This document shows positions 31,652-42,579 of a DNA stretch of 64,000 nucleotides, one piece after another. Source of the DNA: Byssochlamys sp. IMV 00236 (taxonomy: Eukaryota; Ascomycota; Eurotiomycetes; Eurotiales; Thermoascaceae); contig MSJH02000815.1 of assembly GCA_001931875.2 (NCBI GenBank), positions 576,597-640,596 on the forward strand, given 5' to 3'. Each line of letters starts with the position of its first letter. Positions within the stretch are counted from its first letter, which is position 1. A program made the translations under genes and the position numbers. The notes under the pieces were generated by a model that was not told where the DNA came from, did no database searches, and saw only the letters and a list, made by a program, of their open reading frames with translations.

Positions 31652-32319
31652 GATGAGGATAGACAATAATGTATGACTCGAAATTCTACGACCAGAGCGA
31701 TGTCTTGAGGTTGTTGCGCCAGCGGGCAACTATCTCTCTACGGCATTGAAAAACTAGTAATACACGAGGTTGGAGAGACTGGACTGAAATACGAAATATC
31801 AGTCCGCTGTTGGTATTATTCTTTTCCAACGGTTCCCGCGCGCTCCGGTGAAGATAAAGCGACCTCAGTGACCACGCGGTGCGCGAGCCTGCCGGTTGTC
31901 GCGAATCCTAATCCTGGGTGGTGTTACCGGCCTGGATCAACTCCAGTGGTAGTCAAATCGCGCGGTACTATTGAACGTATGGCGATGGAGATCGAATGCT
32001 CGAGTGGTGTGTTTCAGGCGTGGGGTCTTGCTGAGGAGATGAGCTGAAGTCGAAACAGACGGAATTTGAAGTCGCCTCGCGCGACGAGCTTACCTAATCA
32101 TGAGTCACGTGAATAGAGGCTCCGCGGGGAGTCTTGGCAGCCGTCACAAGATCGGAGCCGCGCCCAGATCAAGGCTCAGCGGGTCATCATTCTCACCTCC
32201 AGCTCTTTTCCACTCGAACGCAACAAGACATTCACTGATCTCGGTTGTCATCACTCAGATCTTAAAATCTTAAAATTAGAATAACAAAGCATCCACTTCA
32301 GCCTTTGTGGTTACGCGCC
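31652..32319. promoter_or_regulatory. divergent promoter region BYE1 / CCDC16-like gene
   Basis: This is a 668-bp head-to-head spacer. It contains an overlapping TGAGTCA and CACGTG composite at 32101-32111, listed separately. No TATA box was identified. Confidence 0.5.
32101..32111. promoter_or_regulatory. overlapping TGAGTCA and CACGTG sites
   Basis: An AP-1/Gcn4-type heptamer (32101-32107) overlaps an E-box (32106-32111) by two bases. Two different factor classes, bZIP (CpcA or Yap type) and bHLH, could compete for it. Function is inferred from the sequence alone. Confidence 0.5.
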
Positions 32320-33084
32320 ATGGCAGACGTACGATCGTTGCTGCGCAATGAGCTCGCATCCCGAAGGGGTACTTCACAAGCAGGCCCCTCAAAAACGCGA
32401 CTCAACAAGAAGCGCAAGGTTGATGCTGACGACAATATTACGCGCAAGAAGCTAAGGCCTGCTGGTTCAGGTGCTGCGCGATTACCACCAGATACGGGAA
32501 AAGTTGAACCTCCCAGCGCAGAGGCTTTCAAGGACGAAGAATTGGAGGAAGAAGAAGAACATGCTGGAGTCGAGCCTCCGCCAGAGGACACGGATCTCGA
32601 AGCGCGTGATACAAGTGATACTGCAGCGACAGGTCAAAATAACCAGGCCATTGACGAGGATGAATGGGCAGCCTTCGAACGCGAAGTAGCCTTGCCGACA
32701 CGCGTACCTCAAGCTACTGTACCTGCTGCTGCCGCAGCTGCTCCGACAATCTCAGCAGCACCGATGACCGCGGAGGAAATAGCCGCGCAAGAAAAGCAAG
32801 ACAATGAATCAATAGCACGCGCGCGGGAAGCGGAAGCAGAGGGTGAGCGTGAGGACGCGGCCCGGTTCCTCGAAGAAGAGTTTGATGAGATGGATCAGTT
32901 GGAAGAGCGAGTGAGACGATTGAAGCAGAAAAGGGAAGAGCTAAGACAAAAGAAGGCAGCAGATGAGGAAGAGGCGAAGGCCCTGTCTAGCGCGCCCTCC
33001 GGGGAACAGAGACGAGACCAAGCCGGGGCTGAGAGCGAAAGTGACGAGGATGACGATGATTGGGATGATTGGAGATTCAGGTAG
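32320..33084 (+). CDS. CCDC16/ZNF830-like protein lacking the zinc finger, 254 aa
   Basis: I start at ATG 32320 (MADVRSLLRNELASRRGTSQ) in context GCCATGG. The N-terminal 17 residues match what I remember of fungal CCDC16/ZNF830 proteins, and so does the C-terminal half: DEDEWAAFEREVA, then AARFLEEEFDEMDQLEERVR, and the ending DDDDWDDWRFR. In the animal family a C2H2 finger sits near the N-terminus; here residues 18-40 pass straight into a basic KKRKVD segment, and the whole protein has no Cys-x2-Cys pair. Family members associate with spliceosomal complexes. Either this lineage lost the finger or the resemblance is only to the C-terminal part. It is a single-exon gene. Confidence 0.6.
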   Translation: MADVRSLLRNELASRRGTSQAGPSKTRLNKKRKVDADDNITRKKLRPAGSGAARLPPDTGKVEPPSAEAFKDEELEEEEEHAGVEPPPEDTDLEARDTSDTAATGQNNQAIDEDEWAAFEREVALPTRVPQATVPAAAAAAPTISAAPMTAEEIAAQEKQDNESIARAREAEAEGEREDAARFLEEEFDEMDQLEERVRRLKQKREELRQKKAADEEEAKALSSAPSGEQRRDQAGAESESDEDDDDWDDWRFR

Positions 33085-33272
33085 TTATGTCAGGGCTGGA
33101 TGATTTCCTTTACGCCATGTAATAGTACTATATTGATACCCCTGTGAAAGTATCCGAGTGTATTGGGCAGAAAAGTTGGATGGCTGGCATGTGCTTTGCT
33201 ACAGCCCGCAAATGCGAGTATTTCATCATATATGTTCATAGTAAGTGTGATATATACATCATAAGCAAGGGA

Positions 33273-35066
33273 TTAATCAGCCGCGCCCTCTGGTTTATCT
33301 CGTACAGACTCATTATTAGACCCCATATGGCTCATCAGTCCCTCCTTGCCAACTTTCATAGCCATTTCAACCTCTGCTTCCCCCTCTCGTAATAGGTTCT
33401 TACCACGCAGCAGATCACCCCTCTGTCTCCTCTTTTCTTCCTGCACCCTCTTCTCACGCTCTGCCAGTGCCTTTTCGCGCTTTTCACGTTCCAAATTCTT
33501 TTTGTCCAATTCTTCTCGCTCCTCGGCGGTTATGTTCTCGTTCTCTGGTGCAGGAGGCAAAGTTGAGATGTATGCTTCAATAAGTGGGTCGCGCACCTTT
33601 GGCGGAAGAGAAATGTACCGGATATCAGTAAGAACAGGCGGAGGAAGTGCTTGGATATTCGATGACCTGTTCAATAAATGCAGCGGAACAGATTTTAGCA
33701 AGCTAGAGAGATCTGACTTCCTGGTGCTTTCCGGAAGTTTGAGTTGCGATATGTGCTCCCTGTAGAATTTCTCCTTATCCTTGTCTGAGAGCTTCGTGTC
33801 TTTCATCTCTGGTTCTTTCCTGAACTTCCGCTTGAACTCAGGCCAGTAGAGTTTGGGTGTAGCATGTTCCTGGAGGAACGCGAGGTACCGAATTCTGGGG
33901 TCTTTTTTCTCTTGCTTTTCCTTGCGTTCCTTCAGATCCTGGATACGGTCTCGGCTCCAGCTCGACCATGCTTCTCGCCTTGACTTCATATTGGGCAGAG
34001 CCGTATATCTGCTGTCCTCTATGATCCGTCCTTCTTCGATCACCTTTTCCCACGTCGTAAAAGGATTGATCTGAAAGTCATCGAGAAGGTCACGGAATAG
34101 CGCTATCGCATCCTCTTCTGTGAGTGGTAATCCTTCCGCACCTTCTTCCCATGCCTCCTCGCCCGGCTCTCCATATTCACCGGGATCCAACCCGTATTCT
34201 TCGCCCATTGCTGCAAGTTGATATTCAATATCCTCTTCGTTGAACTCTAGCGGCTCATCTTTGGGGACTTCGTCCTCCGTTCTGGCACGCTTCGATGGCT
34301 GCTCTTCGCCTTCGCTATCTGTGACTTCGACCTCTTCATATTCATCGCTGTCTTCGAGGCCACCGGCTACTGTTTCGGCTTCCGCCTTCTCAGGCTGAGA
34401 GGGCGCCGTGGAGACTTCACGTCTATCTGCCGGATCGTGTACATCTTCCTCTTCGGTCTCCTCGCCACGTTCTCTCCTCTCTTTCTTCTCTCTTTCGATG
34501 CGATCATATTCCACCACCCCTTTCAAAACCTCTTGAGGAAATTTCCAGAAACTCTCATTTGTCTCTGGATTATGTACGAATCGTCTCCCCAGTTTTGTCT
34601 TAACCAGCAGCCAGGGAGCACAACCTGGGATTGGGTGTTTTGATTTCGGTCTGTCCTCTGGTTCCCGGCGCCTTCGGTCCTGATAATTTCTTCCCCCTTT
34701 GAATCCTCCACGGCCTGGTCCATAGTGACTGGGAAATGCCCCAGTAGGACCAATTCCTGCCGGTCCATACGGGTGCGAAGAAAACGGAGGAAGATTTCCC
34801 GGAGCAAAGTATGCTGGGTTTTGCTCCTGTATAGGTTGAGGGACTGTTTGGGGCGCAACTGGAGGCGCAACTGGAGGCGCAGTAGGTCTTTTATAGGTCG
34901 ATTGTTTTGTCTCTGCGTTGTAATAGTACGTATGCCCTGGAAGCGCGTTAATGGTAACGAATCATAACCAAACAGTCATGTTCATGAAGAACAAACCTGA
35001 TGGTGCTTTATGCTCGGTCCATCCAGGTGGTAATGGAGGCGGCGGAGTATAGGTGGATTTCAGCAT
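33273..35066 (-). CDS. urn1: WW and FF domain splicing protein URN1/Dre4-like, 577 aa
   Basis: There are two exons, 35066-34997 and 34936-33273, with a 60-nt intron that splits the WW domain. The WW domain (residues about 14-45) has both signature aromatics and the Pro: PPGWTEHKAPSG, HTYYYNAETKQSTYKRP. A Pro/Gly-rich linker follows with a second WW-like segment (RRFVHNPETNESFWKFP). An acidic stretch leads to an FF domain (about 288-346; AIALFRDLLDDFQINPFTTW). The C-terminus is a charged helix. Yeast Urn1 and fission yeast Dre4 are associated with the spliceosome. The gene is head to head with PRE9 across 348 bp and tail to tail with the CCDC16-like gene. Confidence 0.88.
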
Positions 35067-35414
35067 CGCTCAATTAACAGCGCAGCCAAACGGGGGAACC
35101 TTCAAACGAAACCTGCCGCTCCCGTGTGGGATGAGTGCTGCGTAGTAGTGATTGCGCAGGGCTCAGGAACGATCTATGTATCGGAGCTTTCTTTCTATGG
35201 GGCGGGCGAAGCTGGAGAACTCAGATGGTCCGAGCTTGGCGGATGATGCTTAGCCTGGGCGGACGCGCGAGCGAGTTGCCTGAAGCTCGACCAAACCTCC
35301 AGCTTGCTCCGACCAACTCCCGCCCTCTCATCTAGCAATCTCCCAGAACCCCGCCACCTCCTCTGACTTCAGGAGCTCATTTAATCATTACTAGTCACCT
35401 GGAGTCCAGACACG
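35067..35414. promoter_or_regulatory. divergent promoter region URN1 / PRE9
   Basis: A compact 348-bp head-to-head promoter is shared by a splicing factor and a proteasome gene. No proteasome-type PACE element (GGTGGCAAA) was found. Confidence 0.45.
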
Positions 35415-36376
35415 ATGTCGAGAAGATATGATTCAAGGGTATTTTCATGCACCTTCGGTCCTTGCTTCTGCGGGTGAGCTCTAGCTAACGCATCCATGCT
35501 GAATGACAGACTACGATCTTCTCGCCAGAGGGCCGTCTCTACCAGGTTGAGTATGCTCTCGAGGCTATTTCGCACGCGGGTACAGCTCTAGGCATCCTCG
35601 CAAAGGATGGCATTGTTCTCGCTGCGGAGCGAAAGGTGACCAGCAAGCTGCTGGAACAGGATACGTCAGCCGAGAAGCTTCACATACTGAACGAGTAAGG
35701 AGTTTAAGCTGAACTATTACCTGGGTCTTGCCAGCGCATGCTTACTGACGGCTTATATTAGTAATATGATATGCGCCGTCGCCGGTATGACTGCCGATGC
35801 TAACATTCTCATCAACTACGCCCGTCAAGCGGCTCAACGTTATCTCTTGACCTACAATGAAGAGATCCCCTGTGAACAACTCGTCCGCCGTCTATGCGAC
35901 CTGAAGCAGGGATACACGCAACATGGTGGTCTCCGTCCTTTCGGTGTTTCTTTCATCTACGCCGGCTACGACCCACACAGGCAGTTCCAGTTATATCAAA
36001 GCAATCCAAGCGGCAACTATGGTGGTTGGAAAGCCACTAGTGTTGGTGCAAACAACGCCAGTGCGCAGAGTCTGTTAAAACAGGATTACAAGGAAGACTG
36101 TGATCTGAAGGAGGCATGCGCCATGGCCGTCAAGGTATTGAGCAAGACGATGGATTCAACGAAGTTGAGCAGTGAAAAGAGTCAGTAATTCAGTTGCCGC
36201 TCTTCTTTGACTATCCATGGCTGACAGTATCTCTAGTCGAATTTGCAACAGTAGGAAAGACCAAGGATGGGAAGATCTACCACCACCTGTGGAATGCGGA
36301 TGAAATCACCGCGCTGCTAAAGCAGCATGGCCTGGCCAAGGAGGACGAGGAGCCGGAGGCTGGGGAGATTAAATAA
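35415..36376 (+). CDS. pre9: 20S proteasome alpha-type subunit PRE9 (alpha3/PSMA4), 255 aa
   Basis: There are four exons, 35415-35438, 35510-35694, 35762-36180 and 36237-36376. The first exon has eight codons (MSRRYDSR). The splice gives the alpha-type N-terminal signature, [20 protein letters not shown]. It is followed by the typical [15 protein letters not shown] and [14 protein letters not shown]. The third donor (GTCAGT) is unusual but restores SSEKIEFATVGK. The C-terminus is a Glu-rich tail ([14 protein letters not shown]). The subunit sits in the outer ring that gates the proteolytic chamber; in yeast it is the one non-essential alpha subunit. Length and motifs are complete. Confidence 0.97.
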
Positions 36377-37673
36377 ATGATAATGATTCTTGTTTGGTTT
36401 CATTGGGACACTATGATCGACGTGGTCCGCCATCAGGGCCCGTCAACACCCTGTAGCCGTGACGGTGATCTTCAAGGTGACGATTAGCGATCTAGGCATA
36501 TGACTCTATCTCTCTGATCTCCCATTGAAGCAAAATCTTTTGAAATGTCCAATGAATCTTTCTCGGTTGCGCGAAAGCAAGCTGCAAGTAATCACTCCCG
36601 CATCACAAGCGCGACTGCCATGACGTGGCGATCAAATACGGGAAGCTGAGCGCCAAATAGTTCTTTATCCTGGATTATTCTCGACTTTAGACTCCATATG
36701 AGTTCTGTTGCAACATGAAATAGTCGACTTATTGGTGCGTCCACGTATAATGTAAGAACCAACTCATGTGAGAAGACACTGGATATATTAGACCGCTGCG
36801 CACCCATCTATTCCCTACTATTCAAATATACTGTACATTTTAAGATCTTGATAGTTGTTTCTTTGGACACTGCTCGTCCGCAAGAAAAATTACCTTCATT
36901 CTCTAACTACTATGTCTCTCAGGATATTACATGCGTCTGTCCTGGCAATGGGGGGTTGAAACGCCGAAAGAAGAGAGTAACTATTTTCTCAGTTGCCTAA
37001 CCAGCTCCCATTCCTGGTCTCCAAACAAACAGTATTGTTATTCCACAAAACAACGTCAAGAATCTCCCTCTTAAGGAAATAGAGGAATTCCCTAAGAATT
37101 AAACCCAACCTCTGCTAATAACGACGATCATGTGACAGTACTAGATACTTGGCACGTGACTTAGATCCCGTGGGGTTCTGTCGTCACGTGGTGAACGCAT
37201 CCCTAAAAGGTCTCCCAACAACAGTCCATATCATACCTCCTACCCATTTAATCCTGTCTTCATGTCGACAATGGAAGCACTCCTCTCCTCAATTCTTTGA
37301 GAGAAGCTGCGGACATGTCGTGAGTAATTTGAGTTATTGCTAGTATACGCATTGTCTCGGTATGATGATCTATATTTACCTCGGCGAGCCGCGCATTGAC
37401 TCTTGGGCGCTTAACAGATGAAACTGCTCAATTCTATTGGCAGACACAATGATTCAACATATAATGAAACAGGATACAAGATCTCTCTCCGAACCTTCAG
37501 CTGATCCACTAACTGGTTCCCCCAGTTCCCTCACGAACCATAGGAAACGATAGGACAGAAGATATTACCCGAAATTTATGAAACAGGAATTGCGTTTTAA
37601 CGCGTTGAAAGAGACACTGGATCCCTGATGACGCTGGAAACCCACTGGTTCTTGAGTCAACTGCCACCATCGT
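36377..37673. other. intergenic with a three-E-box cluster
   Basis: Nearly 1.3 kb lies between the PRE9 3' end and the 3' end of the Cys-rich gene. It should be a terminator region for both, yet a CATGTG and two CACGTG elements lie within 62 bp at 37129-37190, as if a promoter were present. Downstream on the plus strand are only very short open frames (ATG 37262; ATG 37315 followed by a GTGAGT donor). No protein could be supported. Confidence 0.4.
37129..37190. promoter_or_regulatory. cluster of three E-boxes (CATGTG, CACGTG, CACGTG)
   Basis: CATGTG occupies 37129-37134, CACGTG occupies 37153-37158 and a second CACGTG occupies 37185-37190. Spacing is about 24 and 32 bp. Such a cluster normally marks a bHLH-controlled promoter, but no gene start is known within several hundred bases. 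Confidence 0.45.
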
Positions 37674-38211
37674 TCAGCCAAGCGCTTTCCTCCGGGTTTC
37701 CCGTTCATTCTGCAGCTGGCGGATTTCTTTATCAAGTTCCATGATGACCTTTCGTGATCGGTCCATGGATGCTACCAGGGTACCCCCCTCGCGCTTCCAT
37801 CTTTCCAACCTCTCTAGTTCTGCAACTCGACGGCGATGTTTCGTCTCAATCTTTTCGCAGAGACGGCACTTCGTGGGCTCAAACTCAGTGACGTTGACGA
37901 GTCTCATGCCGCAGGTTTCTCCGGTTCGATACTCATAATTGCACTGGTGGGCGAAGCTAGTCCAGCTCCAGTCTCCACATGCGAACCGCTTTTGGTTGTA
38001 GAAGCACATACCTATCAGATCAGTTAGCGATGAGCAAGCTTGGGGCTTTATCAAACCTACTTGATCTATCCGAGGAAGGTGTTTCAGCTTCTAGTTCCCT
38101 GACTATTGGTTGGGCTTTTCCGGCTCTCTCTTCAAGAACGATTGATAGGTTGTGCTTCGACGTCTTCTTCACACGCTCCCCAGGATCTGAGGGGTAACTT
38201 GATGCTCCTTT
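37674..38211 (-). CDS. conserved fungal Cys-rich protein, 5' end unresolved
   Basis: There are at least two exons: 38211-38061 (start unresolved) and 38011-37674, with a 49-nt intron. The spliced frame gives at least 162 residues. The C-terminal part (MCFYNQKRFACGDWSWTSFA, then an YRTGETCGMRLVN segment and KCRLCEKIETKHRRR) is a pattern I recognise from many ascomycete genomes. It is followed by a charged coiled coil ending at the stop. Six Cys and several His in CxxC-like arrangement suggest metal binding. The upstream exon is Ser/Lys-rich and begins at an in-frame TAG that is also a good acceptor, so at least one more 5' exon is missing. Function is unknown. Confidence 0.6.
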
Positions 38212-41200
38212 CTAGTGCACAGTATCGAACTGCGATGACTGCTCGAAGGCTTTCACTTCAAAATCACTTATCCAGGAGAACGATCATAGCGGACCAGGTC
38301 TCATATTTATGTTTCAAGATGCGTTACTGTCTATTTGTTCCGACTTCGACACCCCACCGTTGTCTATCAACATGCTCGTCAACGTGGATTTGCTTTTGGT
38401 GTATTACTTTATATCGCCCCAGTACGTCTTTATGCATTATCGTTGGGTACTATCATCCCTCCCGTGGCGGCGATATCCAATGCTTAGGGCATGTTCGATC
38501 ACCCCTGGTTTGAATTTCACCTGCAGCTTCGCGGACGCATGCAAGACCTGAAAGTCGTGGCATGGAATTACCCTTGATTGTACTGGAATATCGGGAAAAT
38601 CCCCGCATTACCTGAACCTGGGTGTTTCATTGAGTTGGCGTCACAGTGTTGTCGACCTCGCCATAACCCCCGCTCATCCTGTTTACCTTCCAAATAGAGA
38701 TACCATCTTGGGCAGGGGCCATCGAACCCGAAAGTCCGATTGACCTTGTGCATGGAGACCTAGCGGACAAGTCGTGCCACCTGTCTTGGTTGCTCATTCC
38801 AGCCGCTTTTCATTCATGGATACCTTGTGTGTGTATTGCAGGGGAGTCGCATCATTTTTTTATTCTTCACATAGCAGATACCGACGTCTGTGGCCAGATG
38901 CCAGCCCTCGCGAACGTAGCCTGCGCCACCTGTTCGTACCTCTCGTTTGCCTTCCGTCTGTCCTCCATTTAGTGGCGTACTAACCTTTCTCTGATGCGTT
39001 GTCAATGTCATGCTTCTCATCAGTTGTCAGATCCTTGTTGGAAGCACTGGCACTGGGTCTTGCTCAGAGAGGATGCCTTTGCACTTCCTGTTCTTCTAGG
39101 CTCCCTCTCAAGCCGACTGCTAATATGGCCTGCCTTACGTCCCAGCGTTTCGGCCGCATGTCGACCTTATGTAACATCCCATAAGAACTATTATCATTTG
39201 GACCCAGAGGCCTAGCTTCGAACTATTCCTAGAACAGGCTTCTGACTTTCGTACCCGATGATCCGGGCGTCTTTTTCTCATTATGCGCATCATGCAAAAC
39301 AATTATTGCATTCTAAGATGGCTACTGTTCTCGACGCCACATTAGTTGTCTGCAGGGGAATGCTCAAACCACAAATCTCCCCGAACCCAGTTCTCTTCAG
39401 CTGACCTCTCAAATCTGCAGAACCTCCATCTCGCATTGGGCTCCGCCTAAGTGCAGTGTCCATTTCCAGATCCATGTTTCTCTAACACAGTATGATAAGA
39501 GCCTATGCCTGAGCATCAACTAGGAAGGCACACAGTCTGTGACACGGTACAACTGCTGTTTGGACCACCTGAGTCTGCATTAGACCTCTCCCATTATCTG
39601 ACGTGGCGAAGCATGTCTGGTGCGGCTTCTGAAGAGTCGCTATTACTCCCCAGGGTTCCTGGAAATGGATGAGGCGAAAACTATGCCCCAGACTATTCAG
39701 CAAAATTAGTAACGTGAACCATGTGTGCTGTGGCATGAAACTACGGCTAAGGAGGTTCAATGCATTGTGCCCAGGAACTTTCCAGTGTACGTCATGAGGT
39801 GCATCATCGTCCTTCTGTTCATGCAATTCACTACTTTGACAGGGGACAACGGCCCGAATTCATCTGGAAATTACATGTCCAGCATGAGGGGGGTGATTAT
39901 ACAGCGACCACTTGCCAACTCAGCGGGCGTGCGAGTTTCGACGGCCTACTCTGAGATGATGGAGACGGGGATTCGGACGCAACAAGGAGATGATCGGTGT
40001 TGGCGGCTTGGACTAATACTCATTCGCCACCTTTTCAAATTGCTTTTGCTTCCGCTATTTTCTGCCACGTTCAGTTATCACTGTTACAGTTAATATGTCT
40101 CCGGCTCAGAGCACTGCCATATTGCACGCTAATCGTCCGAAGGCGTTGCAAGTCACCCAATGGCACGCACTGTCTCTTCCACGGCAAACATCTTTCATAG
40201 TGTACAGATTTCAGGGTTCGGTGAGTGCCGTTATACGACTGCTAGAGATCTTATATTTGGTTATTCGATGGCGTCCGGGAACCATCTACATGTCCCATTC
40301 AGCTGGGCCCTTTTGATAATCGTGGTCGTGGGTCCAGGCGGAGCTGATTGTGAGCCTTCTGTTACTGCGACCAATGGTGCTTTTCACAAGACATCTGGCT
40401 CTTATGATCCGCTGCTCTGGATGGTCGCTCCAATCTATCCGGGTTTTCTATTGGGCTATATTTCCGTGCATGCGATTATCCCGCTGCAAACGCTAAGTAA
40501 ACACCCCAGCCATTTCCGAGGATATGCAACTAGGAAAGCTCCTGTTATTCAGAATCCCAGTGTACGGGATATAGCTTAAGGCACACAAAGTCTATTAACA
40601 CCCCTGCATGCTCGGGATCCGTTTCAGTCGTTCGAGCTGTGGGCTGCACCAAATATCAGAGATCTTCTCCGAGCCCACCTGTTACTGTACATAGTCTGTT
40701 TCTGGGTCTTCGATTCTATGTGGCTCATTTCTGTCGCAAGCTCATTGGTGCCACATTTCGTGATAAGTGTTCAGCTCGTCACCTAGTTTCATCCGAGTCT
40801 TACAGCTGGTTCTATACAGAACAAAGCTAAATCATTTGATATCTGTGACTTGGCATGGCTACCCTCTCCACGGTATGTCTTTTACGTGTCAAGGGGGGGT
40901 ATAATGAGAGTCGCAACATGCCCATAGATATTGGAATGCTTTTACAATGCGCTTCACTTCAGGCATGATACATTACCTGCCTGCGCGAATTTTCACTTTC
41001 GGTAACTCAGCCTCGCATTACGGACTCCTCTGCACCGGCCGGGCTTCTAAGTGGCATTTTATCCTGGAAGCATTCGTTTCGTCAAATGCCAAGTCTATGA
41101 AAGAACTCTCTTTTGAGGTAAGGGAAGCCTCTGATGTTGGGTTATGCCGGTTCGTCACAGGAAGATCTTCATGTTAGACACTCACACATGCAGACTCCCT

Positions 41201-41857
41201 ACTTACCCTACGTCACTTGGAAGTTCGATACGATAGCCGTAGCTAGCATCGAGTCCTTCAATCCGGCCCATTTTGCCTTTTGCTCTCCGCCAGAGGGGGA
41301 GTAGGGGAAAGCTGAGAGAATAAAGAAAGACAACAAACGAGATCATGTAGACAGGAGTCACTAAAATAGAAGAGGTCCCGTGGCCATCAATCTTCATGAT
41401 CCATGATTGGTCTCCAGTGCCAATTTTTATATCCACAACACCTTCACTGTATAATATTAGCACACTTGATCGGCCTTGTTTGTGTACATATGTCCATTGT
41501 CGACAGACGGGCACGTGATGATAACAAGATGCTGCAGGTCCGCCGTGACGTCACCATGACTTTGGCAACCAAAACCACTCGAGCTCCCCAGAACAGGCAC
41601 ATCTCGCTTTTCTTCAACATCTCTTTGGCTCGAGCTGATTATCACGGTCAATTGATGTAAGTCACAGTCATTCGATAGGCATGTTTTCTACTGAGAACTA
41701 ATCACTCATCCTGCCTCAGCAGCCAACGGAAACAATATATATTCATTATCTCTTGTCTGTCGTGGATTAGGTGTCACAAGATCTCGTACCATAGTCATTG
41801 ACACAGCTTCGAAAAGAATAAGAGGAAAAGGAATCACAGAAACCGCTCAATTCTACA
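38212..41857. other. 3.6-kb gene-poor region
   Basis: No gene could be supported. Many open frames of 60-140 codons occur on both strands, the longest at 40160-40579 (+, 139 codons, two hydrophobic stretches), but none has splice continuity or recognisable motifs. Base composition is not visibly AT-skewed, so it does not look like heavily RIP-mutated transposon DNA. It could hold the 5' exons of the Cys-rich gene, a long non-coding transcript or an unrecognised decayed element. Confidence 0.4.
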
Positions 41858-42289
41858 ATGACGAACCCAATTGCTTCGCTCCGCCATATTGGCCGCATGG
41901 TCCGCGCTCCAGCCGTGGATTTCAGAGGCACACGAAGTTTCGGTACGAGATCGACATTGTTCGCTGAGTCGAGCCAGAAGAGCATCGACCGTAATGAGTT
42001 GAAGCCCGAACGGAGCGAGTATTCGAAGTCTGGAACCGACGACGAGGTAGCTGGTCACCCATCAGCTTTTGACCCATCGAAGACGTCACCCGAAAGTGAG
42101 GTAGAAGCCTCATGCGAGGAGACTCGACGAGAAGGGAAGTCTAGCAATCCTCTAAATGTCAGCCCTGGAAACAAGGACGTCAGTCAGGCACGCGACCCGA
42201 CAGAGGGCGGAGCAGATGCGAGTACCCCACACTCGCCGAGTTCGCGAGGAGCACCACCGAAGAACAAGCAGGTAAACAAGCCGCATTGA
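41858..42289 (+). CDS. small mitochondrial-type conserved protein, 143 aa
   Basis: This single-exon gene starts at ATG 41858. The N-terminus (MTNPIASLRHIGRMVRAPAV, followed by FRGTRSFGTR) is basic, hydroxylated and without acids, as in a mitochondrial presequence; RSFGTRS resembles a processing site. The remainder is hydrophilic and disordered, with a SAFDPSKTSPESE motif and a C-terminal DPTEGGAD segment. I recognise the layout from short proteins common in Eurotiales with the same FDPS.TSPE and DPTEGG landmarks. Function is unknown. It lies 290 bp from the FMP52 3' end. Confidence 0.75.
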   Translation: MTNPIASLRHIGRMVRAPAVDFRGTRSFGTRSTLFAESSQKSIDRNELKPERSEYSKSGTDDEVAGHPSAFDPSKTSPESEVEASCEETRREGKSSNPLNVSPGNKDVSQARDPTEGGADASTPHSPSSRGAPPKNKQVNKPH

Positions 42290-42579
42290 GCATCATGAAT
42301 AAGATGAATATTGTGCGGCCAGGAGATGGGGTAGCTTGAGATGAGGGACTGCGCATTTCTGTACTTTTTTTTTGCAAAATGTTTGCATATCAATGGTCGA
42401 TGCTGAACATATTAGAGATACTCCTGTTTCTAGAGAATTACAAGCATACAACTGTGTACGGGATATCAAGCGTAAAATGGTGCCAGTGCAGGAATGTAAT
42501 GATCGAGCAAGCACATAAATTAATGCAACACTCTCAAGCAATTACTGAGCGGAGAATAACGGCGATCCTAATATAGCAT

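Noticed and set aside
37315..37510. two-exon 20-codon peptide starting at 37315
   Set aside because: A spliced frame can be drawn, but it is too short, with no conserved pattern, to support as a gene.
40160..40579. 139-codon frame with hydrophobic segments
   Set aside because: No recognisable family, no splice context and surrounded by similar-quality random frames.
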